Of a stretch of DNA of 64,000 nt, positions 62,423 to 64,000 are shown piece after piece. Within the stretch, counting starts at the first letter, position 1. Every line of letters starts with the position of its first letter. The notes below the pieces were generated by a model, which ran no database searches, was not told the DNA's origin, and worked only from the letters and a program-made list of their open reading frames with translations. The position numbers and the translations under genes are program-made. Source of the stretch: Deinandra increscens subsp. villosa (lineage: Eukaryota > Streptophyta > Magnoliopsida > Asterales > Asteraceae); the NCBI GenBank assembly GCA_039602395.1, contig JBCNJP010000027.1:113376354-113440353 (forward strand). The letters run 5' to 3'.

Positions 62423-62527
62423 GATGTTCAATTCCTCAAAGGAATCTCTACGATTATGATGTTCAGTTCCTCAAAGGAACCTCTACGATTATGATGTTCA
62501 GTTCCTCGAAGGAACCTCTACGATTAT
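62423..62527. repeat. 35-bp tandem repeat, three units
   Basis: The unit is GATGTTCAGTTCCTCAAAGG plus 15 more bases ending GATTAT. Units begin at 62423, 62458 and 62493 and include the palindrome TTCCTCAAAGGAA. Confidence 0.95.
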
Positions 62528-63273
62528 GATGCTCATGAGACTTACATGCACAGGTCCCTAGAATATGATATAATATAGATAAACACAAGCAATTTATTTA
62601 ACAGTACTTGACTTTGCTTAATAAGATTAAATGATTTCAAGCATAGAGTTTCACAATGATTTCAATGATAACCATGAATAAGTATTTTGTTTGAAAATCA
62701 AACAAAGATATAAACGTTTGTGCATGTTTTCCATCCCAAAAGATTTAAAGTAAAAATGGGGACTATGAACTCACCTTAGGTAGTTGGTTGATTACTAGCT
62801 TGGCGTATCAAGAATGATTTCAAGTTCGAGGGATTCCTAGACGAAATGTGAAATCGGTTAATCCTAAAGTTACGATGACGAAGAATAGGATTTCCAGATA
62901 TCTAGGGTTTCGTCGGGGTTGTTGACTTGGGGAAGATGACTTTATTTTCTTGATTTAGGTCTTTGGTGTATAAATCGTTTTGAAGATAATTATTACATAA
63001 TAAATAATTAATTTGGCTAAAAATGTTTGACTAAATAAATAAATTAGAAAGCGGTTATAGTTAATAAGTATTTATTTGCGTTTATGAGCATTATGTGGTG
63101 ACTAAATAAATGTATAATTTGATGAATTAATAATTTAATGAATTAATAACTAGATAATCAATTTAATAAATAAATAAATAATTAAATAAATAAATAACTG
63201 ACAAAATAAATGAACTAACTTAATGATTTCCTAAATAATTAAGTAAATGAGTGAACGACCACTTAAATGATCA

Positions 63274-63277
<4 letters not shown>

Positions 63278-63344
<67 letters not shown>

Positions 63345-63346
63345 GG
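63278..63346. repeat. TAA microsatellite
   Basis: About 22 TAA/AAT triplets in a row, followed by interrupted units (AAGGATAAT) to about 63370. Confidence 0.95.
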
Positions 63347-63725
63347 ATAATAATAATAAGGATAATAATAAAAGAAATGTAACCGAATATATGATTGTCA
63401 AATTAATTATGTTGTTAACTAAATAATTAGGTGAGTAGTTAACTCAATGATAGAATATTAGACAATACGTTATAACACAAAAGAATAAATAATTGGATGT
63501 TTTTATAAAATAATTAGGTTTATTAGGTGTGTATTTGTTTTAAAAGACTGTAAGGTTTTTATAAATATATAAAAAGCTTGAAAATGATAATTTATATGGT
63601 TTATGGAGTTTAGAACACTTTATAAGTATATTTATAATTTTCTAGAGTACTTATATTGTTTTTAAGTGGTTTTATGGAGAAAATAACAAAAATATGGAGA
63701 AATAACAAAAAAAAAACGGAAAATG

Positions 63726-63794
63726 CGTCCTGCAGGGTTCGAACCCGGGACCTTGTGGTTACTAATCAGGCGGCGGACCAGCTGGGCTAGAGCC
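63726..63794 (-). other. tRNA-like sequence near the window end
   Basis: On the minus strand TAGCCCAGCTGGTCCGCCG resembles an A box, and GGGTTCGAACCCTGC a B box with a well-paired T-stem (CGGGTTCGAACCCTG). The anticodon arm is not convincing. It is the best paired of the four tRNA-like stretches in the window. Confidence 0.45.
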
Positions 63795-64000
63795 CATTTC
63801 GATTTTAAAACCAAACAGGATGTTTAAAAATATTCACCTGTGAGCCATCTTCTTCCCCATTTAACATACCCGAAAACCCTAGATCTTAGGTAACCAAATT
63901 GGAGGTCTAATCGTGTTGGAATCCAGAAATTGGCTTAGGGCTTTTAATCATTGATGAATTCCGAACAGAATAGTATAGAAATTACCTCGAAACGGCCGGA

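Larger units (their letters stand above)
62056..64000 (-). mobile_element. LTR of a gypsy-like element, running off the window
   Basis: It starts TGTAACACCCCGACC and shows the landmarks of the other LTRs in minus orientation: the hairpin GTCAAC...GTTGGTGAGTC at 62273-62299 and ATGAACTCACCTTAGG near 62767. It holds a 35-bp repeat, a TAA microsatellite and a tRNA-like sequence. No end is visible within the window and no ORF with a domain was found. Confidence 0.65.

Overview
The window is plant nuclear DNA. Nearly all of it is transposable elements inserted into one another; I see no intact ordinary host gene. The element types (Tat-lineage and chromovirus gypsy retrotransposons, CACTA, a Mutator-like element), the plant gene fragments they carry (RNA polymerase IV/V largest subunit, B3/REM) and the style of the LTRs fit a eudicot, probably Asteraceae; the family assignment is inference.

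The oldest layer is a decayed CACTA (En/Spm) transposon. Its TNPA-like gene (minus strand) survives at 27.3-29.3 kb and probably 1-302. Its TNP2-like transposase gene (plus strand) survives in three pieces: 31.5-34.0, 37.8-37.94 and 57.67-58.66 kb. The two genes diverge from a 2.2 kb stretch full of short degenerate repeats. Everything else between 0.4 and 57.7 kb is inserted into these genes: (1) a Tat-lineage gypsy element (419-20028, plus; 5-bp TSD ATCAT), itself holding a younger Tat element (8912-18125, minus; TSD CCAGT) whose two ORFs are intact; (2) two LTR-like blocks at 20138-27296 with outward-facing TGTCACACCCC ends; (3) a Mutator-like gene-capturing element (33998-37786; 9-bp TSD TTAAGGGCC) carrying a fragment of the RNA Pol IV/V largest subunit and a small Myb/trihelix-like ORF; (4) a chromovirus (Tekay/Del-like, 37936-57665, minus) with an intact 1540-aa gag-pol, whose right LTR holds a truncated solo LTR (47207-56859), which in turn holds a gag-only element (49362-56471; TSD ACGGT).

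Downstream of the CACTA gene lie a tandem/inverted repeat cluster (58.76-59.06 kb), two small divergent unknown ORFs (59.38-60.50 kb), a broken B3/REM gene (61.3-62.05 kb) and the start of another LTR (62056 to the window end).

LTR mismatches counted by eye order the insertions: older Tat 8/640, chromovirus about 12/2190, gag-only element 2/446, younger Tat 1/837.

The signals most worth following are: a conserved UAG-CAA-UUA leaky-stop context exactly between gag-protease and pol in both Tat elements; the captured Pol IV/V fragment whose catalytic DFDGD motif has become DFYGD; pairs of 13-bp palindromes spaced at exactly 19 bp in that same transposon; a run of 13 polypurine-tract-like motifs in the gag-only element; and a hairpin motif (GTCAAC...GTTGGTGAGT) shared by several otherwise different LTRs.
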